Of a stretch of DNA of 64,000 nucleotides, positions 45,301 through 53,130 are shown piece by piece. This stretch comes from Sphingomonas rosea (GTDB lineage Bacteria > Pseudomonadota > Alphaproteobacteria > Sphingomonadales > Sphingomonadaceae): positions 1,650,501 through 1,714,500 of the forward strand of contig NZ_BAABBR010000001.1 of assembly GCF_039538065.1 (NCBI RefSeq). The letters are read 5' to 3'. The notes beneath the pieces were generated by a model. That model was not told the DNA's origin, did no database searches, and was given only the letters and a program-made list of their open reading frames with translations. The translations under genes and the position numbers were made by a program. The number at the start of each line of letters is the position of its first letter. The stretch's first letter is position 1.

Positions 45301-46971
45301 GCTGGTGATGGCGCCGGCCGCAAGGTCGTCGGCGGTGGCGCCGCCGTCGAAGGCGATCGACCAGGTAGCGCTCGCCTCGCTGGCAAATCCGCCCGCTCGG
45401 GTCACGGTGAAGGTGAGGCTGCTGGTGCCGCCGGTGCCCTCGACGGTGGCGGCGTCGGCGATGCGGATCTGGCCCTGGTCGGTGCCCGAGAGGAAGGTCT
45501 GGCCGACATTGGCGCCGCCGCTGGTGCCGGCGATGTTGAAGCCCCAGCTGAAGTCGCCGTAGCTCGAGCCGGTGCCCTGGAGCTGGAGGCTGGTGCCGAG
45601 CGGGGCCTGCGCCTGGAAGACGCCGATGTCGGTCGCGGTGAGGCCGGCGGCCGGACCGCTTGTCGCGGTCATCGTGCCCTCATAGCTGAGGAACTGGACG
45701 ACGCGGCCATAGGGGTCGACCAGCGCGATACCGTCGGGAGCGCCGTTCTGGATGCCGTCGGGCAAATATGTCAGGCTCTTGAAGCCGAAGCCGTTCGCCT
45801 GGTCGGCGAGCGCGCCGCTCAGCGTCACGGTGTTGTAGGCGGCGCCGCCATTGCCGTTGTAGAGGACGACCTTCCAGCCGGTGAGATCGGTCCCGGCGAC
45901 GCCCGCGAGCTCGATGAATTCGCCCGTGTCGGCGCCGGCAGGATCGTAGTTGATCTCGTTGATGAAGACGTTGGCGAGCGGCGGCAGGTCGTCGTTGACG
46001 ATGGTGCCGATGCCGAGCCCGTCGCCGATGGTCGCGCCGCCGGTGGGGGCGGAAAGGACGACCGAGAAGGTCTCGCCCGGCTCGGGGGTCACATCGCCCA
46101 GCACGGGGACGCGGATGGCGGCGCTGGTCTGGCCGTCGGCGAAGCTGACCGTGCCCGAGAGCAGGCTGCCGAGATCGGCGGCATTGGCGGTGCCGTCGAG
46201 CTTGACGGTCCAGGCCACCGCCACCGCACCGTCGCTGCCGCCGCTGCGGCTGACGGTGAACAGCATGTCGTGGCTGCCGCTATTGTCCTCGACGAGGCTG
46301 GCGTCGGAGACGTTGAGGATCCCCGGCTGCGCAAGGGTGATGGCGCTGCTGGTCACCTTGATGTCGTCGATGCCGATCCACTCGTCGTTGCCGACGGCAT
46401 TGGTGGTCATCACGCGGATCTGGAGCTGCGGCTGGTTGTTCGCGTCGGCCGGCAGGGTGACCGACACCGTCGGCAGCTGCTGGGTGAGGCTCGGGCCGGT
46501 CGAGGCGTCGGCGATGTAGCCCGCGGGCAGGTTGATCCATGGGCCGGTGTTGCCGATCCGGTACTGGACGGCGACCTGCTGGACGGCATTGTCGCCGCTG
46601 CCGTCGATGTCGCGGGGGGTGAAGCTGAAGCTGACGTTCTGGCGGCCGGTCGAATCGAGGTAGAAGGCGAGATAGGGCGCGGCCGCGGTGCCCGAGCCCT
46701 GCAGCGCGACCACCGGATTGGCGATCTGGAATTCGGCGACGCCGCCGCTGGTGAGGGTGTTGGGATTGCTCTGGTTGGCGATGACGTTGACGACGGTGCT
46801 GGTGCCGGTGATCGTCTGCGGGTTGGTGCCGGTCGCGCTTGTCAGCCCGTCACCGCGATAGCCGATGATGCTGGCGACGCCGCTCCAGTCGTCGTTGACG
46901 CTGATCTGGGCGGTGTCGCTCCAGTCCTGCGAAAAATCCCCACCCGACAACTTGAAATAGACGTCGCTCAT
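42328..46971 (-). CDS. Giant ExeM/NucH-type extracellular nuclease with RTX repeats
   Basis: A 1547-residue secreted protein. Approximate order: N-terminal jelly-roll-like region (1-210), Calx-beta (212-325), lamin-tail domain (334-460, FINEINYDPAGADTGEFIEL), second Calx-beta (499-620), OB-fold region (625-860), endonuclease/exonuclease/phosphatase domain (870-1145, SVATYNLENMD, LAVQEVQDADG, MILGDWNGFQ, RPTDHDPQVALL), cadherin-like (1157-1252), Ig/VCBS-like (1254-1355) and hemolysin-type GGxGxD repeats (1357-1450). It lacks an N-terminal signal peptide and ends in a hydrophobic C-terminal segment, as type I substrates do. It lies just upstream of the ABC exporter and adaptor. Relatives degrade extracellular DNA; a Pho-box-like sequence lies upstream. 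Confidence 0.93.
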   Translation of the reverse strand: MSDVYFKLSGGDFSQDWSDTAQISVNDDWSGVASIIGYRGDGLTSATGTNPQTITGTSTVVNVIANQSNPNTLTSGGVAEFQIANPVVALQGSGTAAAPYLAFYLDSTGRQNVSFSFTPRDIDGSGDNAVQQVAVQYRIGNTGPWINLPAGYIADASTGPSLTQQLPTVSVTLPADANNQPQLQIRVMTTNAVGNDEWIGIDDIKVTSSAITLAQPGILNVSDASLVEDNSGSHDMLFTVSRSGGSDGAVAVAWTVKLDGTANAADLGSLLSGTVSFADGQTSAAIRVPVLGDVTPEPGETFSVVLSAPTGGATIGDGLGIGTIVNDDLPPLANVFINEINYDPAGADTGEFIELAGVAGTDLTGWKVVLYNGNGGAAYNTVTLSGALADQANGFGFKSLTYLPDGIQNGAPDGIALVDPYGRVVQFLSYEGTMTATSGPAAGLTATDIGVFQAQAPLGTSLQLQGTGSSYGDFSWGFNIAGTSGGANVGQTFLSGTDQGQIRIADAATVEGTGGTSSLTFTVTRAGGFASEASATWSIAFDGGATADDLAAGAITSGTVTFAAGEYTKTITVPVATDSVGEDNEAFTVNLSGVTGNATIVDGAARGIILNDDPIPRTIMAIQGEGHVSSYVGQPVITTGIVTALDTSGGFWIQDATGDGNARTSDAIYVRGTAPVAVGDAVQVTGTVQEYKPSDTGLSVTQIAGSALTIQSSGNALPDAVKIGVGGLLPPTEHIDSDGLTVFNPNVDGIDFWESLEGMRVTIDSPIAVGNSNAFGETEIVASGGAGATGINERGGITISAGDYNPEKIQLDDKLSAQPFLTQGDVLGSVTGIINYSFDRYEVLATETATVTKDVTLGDNDTVLKGDANFVSVATYNLENMDPSDQKYDVLAHDIVYSLGAPDILAVQEVQDADGAGKGTDLSGASNAQGLIDAIFAATGIVYTYVEIAPTTANSTGGEPNGNIRNGYLYQADRVTLVDGSLGLIGDSAFSGSRQPLVATWSFNGQEFTTINVHLTSRGGSDPLWGDKQPPADAGDAARTAQAAAVGAYVFDILSQDSAKQFMILGDWNGFQFEKAQTQLTDTGVFTNLSTLLPSQERYSYVFDGNAQLIDNMLVTGGLFDGAKYDAVHINAEFGGERPTDHDPQVALLRVAITPHDVVLGGSGSVDENLPAGAIVGSLSATDTPGDVLTYSLVSGGDGKFAIDAKGVVTTTAPLDHEGQASYELLVKVTDSAGLTSQNKVTVLVGDVNEAPVAKADAIAVDEDATSGNLWSLLLGNDSDPDAGEMLSISAVGTAGTHGSLIFDAASQTLRYVADGDAFDALATGATAVDSFTYTVTDKGGLTSTATVNVTVTGIADGVTRSGGNGNDALAGTAGEDTLYGNNGNDSLDGGSGHDRLDGGNGNDLLTGGTGHDILLGGSGNDVLDGGAGNDFLSGGMGDDWLTGGAGKDVFEFSSKSGNDVIFDFDKANDRLLFEGGTGIRSVQTTDWDQDGVADLRIVLTGGGSVTLLGVSSLAGVAMDTSAGKLGLVDGGFAGHATLAADGWLVS

Positions 46972-47090
46972 GCTTGTTTTTCCCCACTATGCGGCGACGG
47001 CGACTGGCCTCCTTCGAGAGGGGGCGGGAGTGGCCGGCGATGCGTGATTGAACCCCGTGAACCTTGCGCTCCGGCCAGTGGCGGAGCTTG

Positions 47091-47108
47091 ATGACAAGTT
47101 GCTGACAC
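47091..47108 (-). promoter_or_regulatory. Candidate PhoB box upstream of the nuclease gene
   Basis: On the nuclease coding strand the sequence is GTGTCAG-CAAC-TTGTCAT: two TGTCA cores 11 nt apart in the 7-4-7 layout of PhoB half sites (consensus CTGTCAT). It lies 120 nt upstream of the nuclease ATG within the 178-nt gap to coaBC. Phosphate control of a DNA-degrading exoenzyme would make sense but is inferred. Confidence 0.4.
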
Positions 47109-47149
47109 TGGTCAGAAAATCGGGGATCGGCAAGCGATTCGGTGTGCCG

Positions 47150-48412
47150 TTACGGGACTTGGGCGAGCGAGTTCGCGATCCGCTCGACGAGGGTGCGGGC
47201 GAGCATCTCCTTGGTACCGGCGCCGAGGTCCTCGGTGCCGTCCTCGGAGACGAGGTGGAGGTGGTTCGAGGTGCCGCCCATGACGTCGCCCGAGACGTCG
47301 TTGGCGAGGATCCAGTCGGCGCGCTTGGCGGTCCGCTTGGCGGCCGCCTGCTCGAGGAGGTCGCCGGTCTCGGCGGCGAAGCCGACGAGGAGCCGCGGGC
47401 GGTCGGGATGGCCGCCGAGGGTCGCGAGGATGTCGGGATTGGGGGCGAAGCGAAGCTGCGGCGGGCCGGCCGACTTCTTGAGCTTGGTGGGCGAGGCCTC
47501 GACCTTCCAGTCGGCGACGGCGGCGACGAGGACCGCGGCATCGGCGGGAAGAGCGCCCTCGACAGCGGCGAGCATCTCGTCGGCGGTCTCGACGTCGATC
47601 CGCGCGACCCCGGCGGGGGTGGGGAGGGCGACCGGACCGGCGACGAGCGTGACCCGCGCCCCGGCGGCGGCGGCGGCGGCGGCGATGGCGAAGCCCTGGC
47701 GGCCCGAGGAGCGGTTGGCGATGACGCGGACGGGGTCGATCGGCTCGTGGGTCGGGCCGGCGGTGACGAGGATGTGCTTGCCCGAGAGGTCGACCGCGCT
47801 CTGCGTCATCCCGGGCTCGACCTTGGATCCAACTTCTTGAGAAGCGAGCGCTGCGGAAAGAAAGGTGGACCCCGGATCAAGTCCGGGGTGACGGGAAAGG
47901 GCTGCGAGGATCGCCGCCGGCTCGGGCAGGCGGCCGGGGCCATATTCGCCGCAGGCCATGGCGCCCTCGTCGGGCTCGAGCACGGTGACGCCGCGGCGGC
48001 GCAGGGTCGCGACATTGGCCTGTGTCGCTTCGTGGAGCCACATGCGGACGTTCATCGCGGGGGCGGCGACGACCGGCTTGTCGGTAGCGAGGAGGAGGGT
48101 GGTGGCGAGGTCGTCGGCGATCCCCGCGGCCATTTTCGCGAGGAGGTCGGCGGTTGCCGGGCAGACGAGGACGATGTCGGCCGCGCGGGACAACTGGATA
48201 TGCCCCATCTCGGTCTCGTCCTTCAGATCCCAGAGCGAGGTGTAGACGGGGCTCTCGGCCAAGGCGGCGAGCGTCATCGGCGTGACGAAATGGCTTCCGC
48301 CAGCGGTCAGCACCGGGGTCACCGAATGGCCGTTGCGGCGGGCGAGGCGAATCAGCTCGGCGGCCTTGAACGCCGCGATCCCGCCGCCGACGATGAGGAG
48401 GATGCGGGCCAT
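47150..48412 (-). CDS. coaBC: Bifunctional CoaBC (phosphopantothenoylcysteine synthetase/decarboxylase)
   Basis: Makes 4'-phosphopantetheine for coenzyme A. The 420-residue protein has the flavin CoaC domain (1-165: [18 protein letters not shown], catalytic PAMNVRMW and the flexible [14 protein letters not shown] lid) and the CoaB domain (from about 205: [28 protein letters not shown]). Between them, residues about 174-203 ([11 protein letters not shown]...KVEPGMTQ) are extra relative to the family and are encoded by a palindromic element. ATG at 48412. Confidence 0.95.
   Translation of the reverse strand: MARILLIVGGGIAAFKAAELIRLARRNGHSVTPVLTAGGSHFVTPMTLAALAESPVYTSLWDLKDETEMGHIQLSRAADIVLVCPATADLLAKMAAGIADDLATTLLLATDKPVVAAPAMNVRMWLHEATQANVATLRRRGVTVLEPDEGAMACGEYGPGRLPEPAAILAALSRHPGLDPGSTFLSAALASQEVGSKVEPGMTQSAVDLSGKHILVTAGPTHEPIDPVRVIANRSSGRQGFAIAAAAAAAGARVTLVAGPVALPTPAGVARIDVETADEMLAAVEGALPADAAVLVAAVADWKVEASPTKLKKSAGPPQLRFAPNPDILATLGGHPDRPRLLVGFAAETGDLLEQAAAKRTAKRADWILANDVSGDVMGGTSNHLHLVSEDGTEDLGAGTKEMLARTLVERIANSLAQVP
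47805..47892. repeat. Palindromic element inserted in frame in coaBC
   Basis: An 88-nt imperfect inverted repeat with termini GTCATCCCGG and CCGGGGTGAC. The left arm continues GGCTCGACCTTGGATCCAACTT, broken here only for length, and the right arm is its imperfect complement (GGTGGACCCCGGATCAAGTC). Translated on the coaBC strand it gives the peptide [11 protein letters not shown] at one end and VEPGMTQ at the other, in the linker between CoaC and CoaB. Such GTCATCCCGG palindromes are widespread in alphaproteobacterial intergenic DNA. Confidence 0.85.
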
Positions 48413-48424
48413 TTACGCGTCGCG

Positions 48425-48467
48425 AACCTGAACAAGGTCTCGAATGTCACAGGGTCCGCGAGTCGTT
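48425..48467 (+). repeat. 43-bp dispersed repeat, copy B
   Basis: Matches the complement of 21536-21578 at 42 of 43 positions. It lies in the 246-nt gap between the divergent coaBC and yghU-like starts, 12 nt from the coaBC ATG, so it may overlap the coaBC promoter. Apart from a small TGCCC/GGGCA hairpin nothing else is recognised in this gap. Confidence 0.8.
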
Positions 48468-48658
48468 TTCGCCTGCCGCCGCCCGTGCGCCGCGCGATGG
48501 CGCAGATCGAAAGGGGTCCCCGGGCAAGACAGCGCAGTCGTCACCGCGCTGCGATGCCAGACGAAATCCTACTTTGCTAGGCGGGAACATCGGCGTGCCC
48601 CCTTGAGGGCAGCGGCGCGGCTCCCATCTCGCGCCCGAAACGACAGGGAGCTCGATGC

Positions 48659-49495
48659 ATGTCCGATTACGTTCCGCCCAAGGTCTGGACCCCCAAGCCC
48701 GCGCTGGGCCGGTTCGCGGCGATCAATCGCCCGGTGTCGGGGGCGACCCACGACCAGGAACTCCCCGTCGGCGCGCATCCCTTCCAGCTCTACAGCCTCG
48801 GCACGCCCAACGGGCAGAAGGTTACCATCCTGTTCGAGGAGCTGCTCGCCGCCGGACATGCCGGCGCCGACTATGACGCCTGGCGGATCGACATCATGGA
48901 AGGCCAGCAGTTCGGATCGGGCTTCGTCGGGGTCAATCCGAACAGCAAGATCCCCGCGCTGGTCGACCGGAGTGGGCCCGAGCCGGTCCGGCTGTTCGAA
49001 AGCGGGGCGATCCTCCTCCACCTCGCCGAGAAGTTTGGCGCGTTCCTCGGCAGCAGCCGTCCCGAAATGCTGAGCTGGCTGTTCTGGCAGATGGGTTCGG
49101 CCCCGATCCTCGGCGGAGGCTTCGGCCATTTCTTCGCTTATGCGCCCGAGAAGTTCGAATATGCGATCGACCGTTTCACAATGGAGGTGAAGCGGCAGCT
49201 GGACGTGCTCGACCAGCGGTTGGCGACGCAGGAATTCGTCGCTGGCCCCGACTACAGCATCGCCGACATGGCGATCTTCCCCTGGTACGGGTCGGTGGTC
49301 CGCGGGAAGATCTACGAGGGCGCGGACGTGTTCCTCAACGTCGAGGAATATGCCCACGTCCGGCGCTGGGCCGACCAGCTGTGGGAACGGCGCGCCGTCC
49401 GGCGCGGGTGGAGCGTCAATCGCACCTACGGGCCGGAGAACGAGCAGCTGGCCGAGCGCCACTCGGCCGCCGACCTCGACGCGCTCGGGCTCTGA
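48659..49495 (+). CDS. yghU: YghU-type glutathione S-transferase family protein
   Basis: A 278-residue Nu-class GST-like protein with glutathione-dependent disulphide-bond reductase activity in characterised relatives. Diagnostic features are the long N-terminal extension (VPPKVWTPKPALGRFAAINRP), the thioredoxin-fold segment LYSLGTPNGQKVTILFEEL, GFVGVNPNSKIPALVDRSG and FESGAILLHLAEKFG, and the C-terminal helical domain with ADMAIFPWYG. The ATG follows GGGAGCTCG. Its stop abuts the stop of the convergent gene with no gap (TGATCA). Confidence 0.9.
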   Translation: MSDYVPPKVWTPKPALGRFAAINRPVSGATHDQELPVGAHPFQLYSLGTPNGQKVTILFEELLAAGHAGADYDAWRIDIMEGQQFGSGFVGVNPNSKIPALVDRSGPEPVRLFESGAILLHLAEKFGAFLGSSRPEMLSWLFWQMGSAPILGGGFGHFFAYAPEKFEYAIDRFTMEVKRQLDVLDQRLATQEFVAGPDYSIADMAIFPWYGSVVRGKIYEGADVFLNVEEYAHVRRWADQLWERRAVRRGWSVNRTYGPENEQLAERHSAADLDALGL

Positions 49496-49924
49496 TCAGG
49501 CGGCGAGGGTGCGGGCCGGCGCCGGGTCGTCGTCGTTGGCGGCGGCTCGGCCGGTCGGCTTGCAAGTGCGGCGGCGACGCGACGCGCGGCGGACAAGCCC
49601 CATGGTTCGAGCGGCGACATAGGTGATTGCGGGCCTCGTCCTCACAAGCACGGCGGCGACGATGGTGGCCGTCACCGCATCGGCATAAAGCGCGATCTGC
49701 CAGGCGAGGGTCGCGGCAATCTCGGCCGAGCCGATCAAGACCATCATTTCAGCACCGGCGGCGAAAAACATTGCCAGCGCGATCAGGAAGAAGAGGCGCT
49801 TGCGATCGAGCGTCTCGAGCCGCTCGGCCGGTAAAGCGACCAGCCAGACGTGGAGCGTGCGGCTGAGCGGGATGTCAGGGACGAAGACGAGAAGAGCGAT
49901 GATGCCGAGGCACAGGGCAATCAT
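49496..49924 (-). CDS. Small membrane protein, unknown function
   Basis: A 142-residue protein with three predicted helices (MIALCLGIIALLVFVPDI, FFLIALAMFFAAGAEMMVLIG, IALYADAVTATIVAAVLV) and a basic then Ala/Asp-rich tail. I recognise no family. It is convergent with yghU and ends exactly beside it. Upstream lies a REP-like palindrome. Confidence 0.6.
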   Translation of the reverse strand: MIALCLGIIALLVFVPDIPLSRTLHVWLVALPAERLETLDRKRLFFLIALAMFFAAGAEMMVLIGSAEIAATLAWQIALYADAVTATIVAAVLVRTRPAITYVAARTMGLVRRASRRRRTCKPTGRAAANDDDPAPARTLAA

Positions 49925-49951
49925 GTGGTGGTTCTCCTCCGGGAAGGCGCA

Positions 49952-50021
49952 CCGTTCGTCCTGAGCTTCGTCGAAGGACGCCCTTCGACTGCGCGCTTCG
50001 CGCTCCGCTCAGGACGAACGG
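49952..50021. repeat. REP-like palindrome, second copy
   Basis: Outer arms CCGTTCGTCCTGAG (49952-49965) and CTCAGGACGAACGG (50008-50021) are perfect complements; the interior carries TTCGTCGAAGGACG and CCTTCGACTGCGCG. It is the same family as 9035-9120 but with different internal bases and a longer middle. It sits in the 108-nt gap between two hypothetical genes on the minus strand. Confidence 0.85.
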
Positions 50022-50032
50022 TTGCCTTGACG

Positions 50033-50578
50033 TTAGCGCGCTTCGCCGCGGAGGATGAAGCGGTCGTCGTCGCTGGTGCCGAGGCGGACCTCGAAGCTGC
50101 CGTGGTCGGCGATCTCGTGGACCGCGACGCCGAGGATGTCGTCTTGGTCGCGGTGGAGGTCCGAATAGTCGAAGGTGCCGTGGATTGCGCCCTTGATGTC
50201 GCTGAGGAGCGAGGCGCAGTCGACTTCGCCCTTGTCCTTGAGCTGGCTCTCGATGCCTTGGTGGAAGGCGTCGTGCGCCTTGTCGACCGCGATCACGCGG
50301 CCCGCGTCCTCGTCGATGACGAGCGCGACGATGCCGAGCTTGCCGCCCGAGGGAAGCTCGCACCGGCCGATTTCCTGCGGCACGGGGAGGGTGGTCCCGG
50401 CCTCGATGTCGTTGGCGAAGGCTTCACGGACGTCGGCGTGCTTGGGGCTGGTCACCGAGACGTTGCCGTCGCTGCCCACCGCATAGAAGCTGGTGAAGAG
50501 ATAGGGCTCGCAGCCACCCTCTTCCGACTGCGCTTCGCAATGCAGTTCCTTGAGTTCGATGGTGACGCGATCGCTCAT
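50033..50578 (-). CDS. Hypothetical soluble protein
   Basis: A 181-residue acidic protein without signal peptide or membrane helix. Beta-rich start (MSDRVTIELKELHCEAQSEE), Cys residues in KELHCEAQ, EGGCEPYL, IGRCELPSG and EVDCASLL, and an acidic C-terminal part (HRDQDDILGVAVHEIADHG). I do not recognise a family; the early segment has a C2-like feel, but this is a guess. ATG at 50578; the upstream open frame is not compelling. It is divergent from the DUF305 gene. Confidence 0.6.
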   Translation of the reverse strand: MSDRVTIELKELHCEAQSEEGGCEPYLFTSFYAVGSDGNVSVTSPKHADVREAFANDIEAGTTLPVPQEIGRCELPSGGKLGIVALVIDEDAGRVIAVDKAHDAFHQGIESQLKDKGEVDCASLLSDIKGAIHGTFDYSDLHRDQDDILGVAVHEIADHGSFEVRLGTSDDDRFILRGEAR

Positions 50579-50721
50579 GGTCCGTGAATTCCCTGTCAGG
50601 TGAGAGTGACTTCGAGGCGCGCGGTAGCATGGGGCGCGAGTCGCAAACAAGGCCGGTTGAACCTTGCCGCCGTGCTGCTAGCCTGCGGTGATCAAGTGCT
50701 CATGGAGGGGCGGTTCACACG

Positions 50722-53085
50722 ATGACGACCAACGGGATGACAAGCGCGCTCAAGGGCGCGCGGATGCTGCTTCTGGCGGCGGGCTGCACGGCGGCGATCG
50801 CCAGCGCGCAGCGGGCGCCGATCGTCCAGCCGGGCGCACCGGGCAAGCCCTCGACCACGATCGACGCGGCGGCGGCGAGCCGGATCGCGGACACGAGCTT
50901 CTCGTCCTATGACGTGACCTACCTCCAGAACATGATCCCGCACCACGCGCAGGCGACCGCCATGACCGCGCTGGTGCCGAGCCGGACCAACCGGCCCGAG
51001 ATCGTCACGGTGGCCAAGCGCATCGACGCGACCCAGGCCGACGAGATCGCCTACATGAAGAAGTGGCTGGCCGATCGCGGGCAGCCGGCCGAGGGCGAGC
51101 ATGCCATGCACATGATGCATGACGCCTCGATGATGGCGAGCATGGGCATGGCGACCCCGGCGCAGATGAGCGAGCTCGCCGCCGCCAAGGGTGTCGCGTT
51201 CGAGCGGCTGTTCCTGACCCGGATGATCACCCACCACCAGGGCGCGATCCGGATGACCGAGGAACTGCTCCAGCGCGGCGGCAGCGCGGCCGATCCGGGG
51301 CTCAACGAATTCATCAACGACCTGCTCAAGGAGCAGAAGGAAGAGGTGAAGCGGATGACGACGCTCCTCGGCACGATTGCCGAGGACGCGCGCACCGCGC
51401 TCACCGCGGGCACCAGCAATGCCGGCCAGGCGATCAACGGGCTGGCGCTGGTCGCGAGCCTGCCCAAGCCGACCGGCTTCTTCGATCCCAAGAACCCCTA
51501 CGAACTGCCGATCAAGGCGCCGGCCAAGGCGGGCGACAAGGGCCCGGCGACGAACACCGGCCGCTCGCCGCTGCTGAGTTTCTCGCAGACCGACATGGCC
51601 TTCCAGGGCGACGTGATGGCGGTCGGCAATTATCACGGCTTCAATCTCTACCGGACGAGCGCGACCGGCGGGGCGCCGACGCTGATCAGCTCGGTCATCT
51701 GCCCGGGCGGGCAGGGCGACCTCAGCCTCGTCGGCAACCTCCTCATCATGAGCGTCGAGCAGAATCGCGGACGGATCGACTGCGGCCGGCAGGGCGTCCA
51801 GGACTATGTCTCGGCCGAGCGCTTCCGCGGGATCCGCATCTTCGACATCTCGAACCTCGCCGCGCCGCGCCAGGTGGGCGCGGTCCAGACCTGCCGCGGG
51901 AGCCACACGCACAGCGTCATCTCGAACGACGCCAACAAGGTGATCGTCTACGTCTCGGGCACCGCGCAGGTCCGCTCCGACAAGGAACTGGCGGGCTGCG
52001 TGAGCGATCCGGGTTCGACCCAGTCGGCGCTGTTCTCGATCGACGTGGTCGAGATCCCGGTCGCCAATCCGGCGGCGGCGCGGATCGTCGACCGGCCGCG
52101 CGTGTTCGGCGATCCCGCCACGGGCAGCATCTCGGGCCTGTGGTCGGGCGGCGACCATGGCGACGGGACTCAGGAAACCAACCGCACCGACCAGTGCCAC
52201 GACATCACCGCCTTCCCGAGCCGGGGAATCGCGGCGGGCGCCTGCTCGGGCAACGGCATCCTTCTCGACATCCGCGACCCGGCGCGGCCGAAGCGGATCG
52301 ACCAGGTGCTCGACCCGACGTTCGCCTACTGGCATTCGGCGACCTTCAACAACGACGGCACCAAGGTCATCTTCACCGACGAATGGGGCGGCGGCGGACG
52401 CCCGCGCTGCCTCGTCTCCGACCCCAAGAACTGGGGCGCGGACGCCATCTATGACATCGACAACGGCAAGCTGCGCTTCCGCAACCACTACAAGCTGCCC
52501 GCCGCCCAGACCGCGACCGAGAATTGCGTCGCGCACAACGGCTCGATCATCCCGGTTCCGGGCCGCGACCTGTTCGTCCAGGCCTGGTACCAGGGCGGCA
52601 TCTCGATCAGCGACTTCACCGATTCGAGCCGCCCGACCGAGATCGCCTATTTCGACCGTGGCCCGATCAGCAAGGACGAGCTGGTGCTCGGCGGCTTCTG
52701 GTCGGCTTATTACTACAAGGGCCTGATCTACGGCACCGAGATCGCGCGCGGCCTCGACATCCTGGCGCTGAAACCGAGCGCGCAGCTGTCGGCCAACGAG
52801 ATCGCGGCGGCCAAGCTCGCCATCTATCCCAACGGGCGGTTCAATCCGCAGGACCAGGCGCCGGTGAGCTGGCCCGCGAGCCCGGTGGTGGCGATGGCCT
52901 ATGTCGACCAGCTCGAGCGCAGCCAGAGCCTGCCCGCGGCGCAGATCGCCTCGCTGCGGCAAGCCCTGGCTCGGCCCAACGCCGGGCAGCTGCGGCAGAT
53001 GGCCAATGCGATGGCGATGCCGGCCGATCCGATCGCGGCCAAGCGCGTCGCGGCATTGAAGGAAACGCTGCTGGCGATGCGCTAA
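50722..53085 (+). CDS. Exported DUF305 plus LVIVD beta-propeller protein
   Basis: A 787-residue protein. An export signal (GARMLLLAAGCTAAIASAQ) is followed by a DUF305 domain (about 60-220) with the paired-His motifs YLQNMIPHHAQATAM and RMITHHQGAIRMTEELL and a Met/His-rich stretch EHAMHMMHDASMM, which suggests metal (possibly copper) binding. Residues about 285-690 are LVIVD-type propeller repeats (GNYHGFNLYR, FRGIRIFDISNLAAPRQVG, SGNGILLDIRDPARPKRID, GGISISDFTDSSRPTEIAYF). The cysteines of the propeller (about eight) imply disulphides. Function unknown; single gene with its own terminator. Confidence 0.85.
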   Translation: MTTNGMTSALKGARMLLLAAGCTAAIASAQRAPIVQPGAPGKPSTTIDAAAASRIADTSFSSYDVTYLQNMIPHHAQATAMTALVPSRTNRPEIVTVAKRIDATQADEIAYMKKWLADRGQPAEGEHAMHMMHDASMMASMGMATPAQMSELAAAKGVAFERLFLTRMITHHQGAIRMTEELLQRGGSAADPGLNEFINDLLKEQKEEVKRMTTLLGTIAEDARTALTAGTSNAGQAINGLALVASLPKPTGFFDPKNPYELPIKAPAKAGDKGPATNTGRSPLLSFSQTDMAFQGDVMAVGNYHGFNLYRTSATGGAPTLISSVICPGGQGDLSLVGNLLIMSVEQNRGRIDCGRQGVQDYVSAERFRGIRIFDISNLAAPRQVGAVQTCRGSHTHSVISNDANKVIVYVSGTAQVRSDKELAGCVSDPGSTQSALFSIDVVEIPVANPAAARIVDRPRVFGDPATGSISGLWSGGDHGDGTQETNRTDQCHDITAFPSRGIAAGACSGNGILLDIRDPARPKRIDQVLDPTFAYWHSATFNNDGTKVIFTDEWGGGGRPRCLVSDPKNWGADAIYDIDNGKLRFRNHYKLPAAQTATENCVAHNGSIIPVPGRDLFVQAWYQGGISISDFTDSSRPTEIAYFDRGPISKDELVLGGFWSAYYYKGLIYGTEIARGLDILALKPSAQLSANEIAAAKLAIYPNGRFNPQDQAPVSWPASPVVAMAYVDQLERSQSLPAAQIASLRQALARPNAGQLRQMANAMAMPADPIAAKRVAALKETLLAMR

Positions 53086-53093
53086 GGACAGAG

Positions 53094-53123
53094 CCCTCTC
53101 CGCGGCGGGTGCCGCGGGGAGGG
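53094..53123. terminator. GC-rich hairpin between convergent DUF305 and ubiB genes
   Basis: CCCTCTCCGCGGC-GGGT-GCCGCGGGGAGGG forms a 13-bp stem with one T-G mismatch. Only TTCATTC follows, so termination may be weak, but its position between two convergent stops supports the role. Confidence 0.7.
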
Positions 53124-53130
53124 TTCATTC

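Noticed and set aside
42364..47091. A 1575-codon open frame on the plus strand opposite the nuclease gene
   Set aside because: It is rich in Arg, Asp, Val and Gly repeats typical of antisense frames in high-GC DNA and mirrors the nuclease exactly; no recognisable domain.
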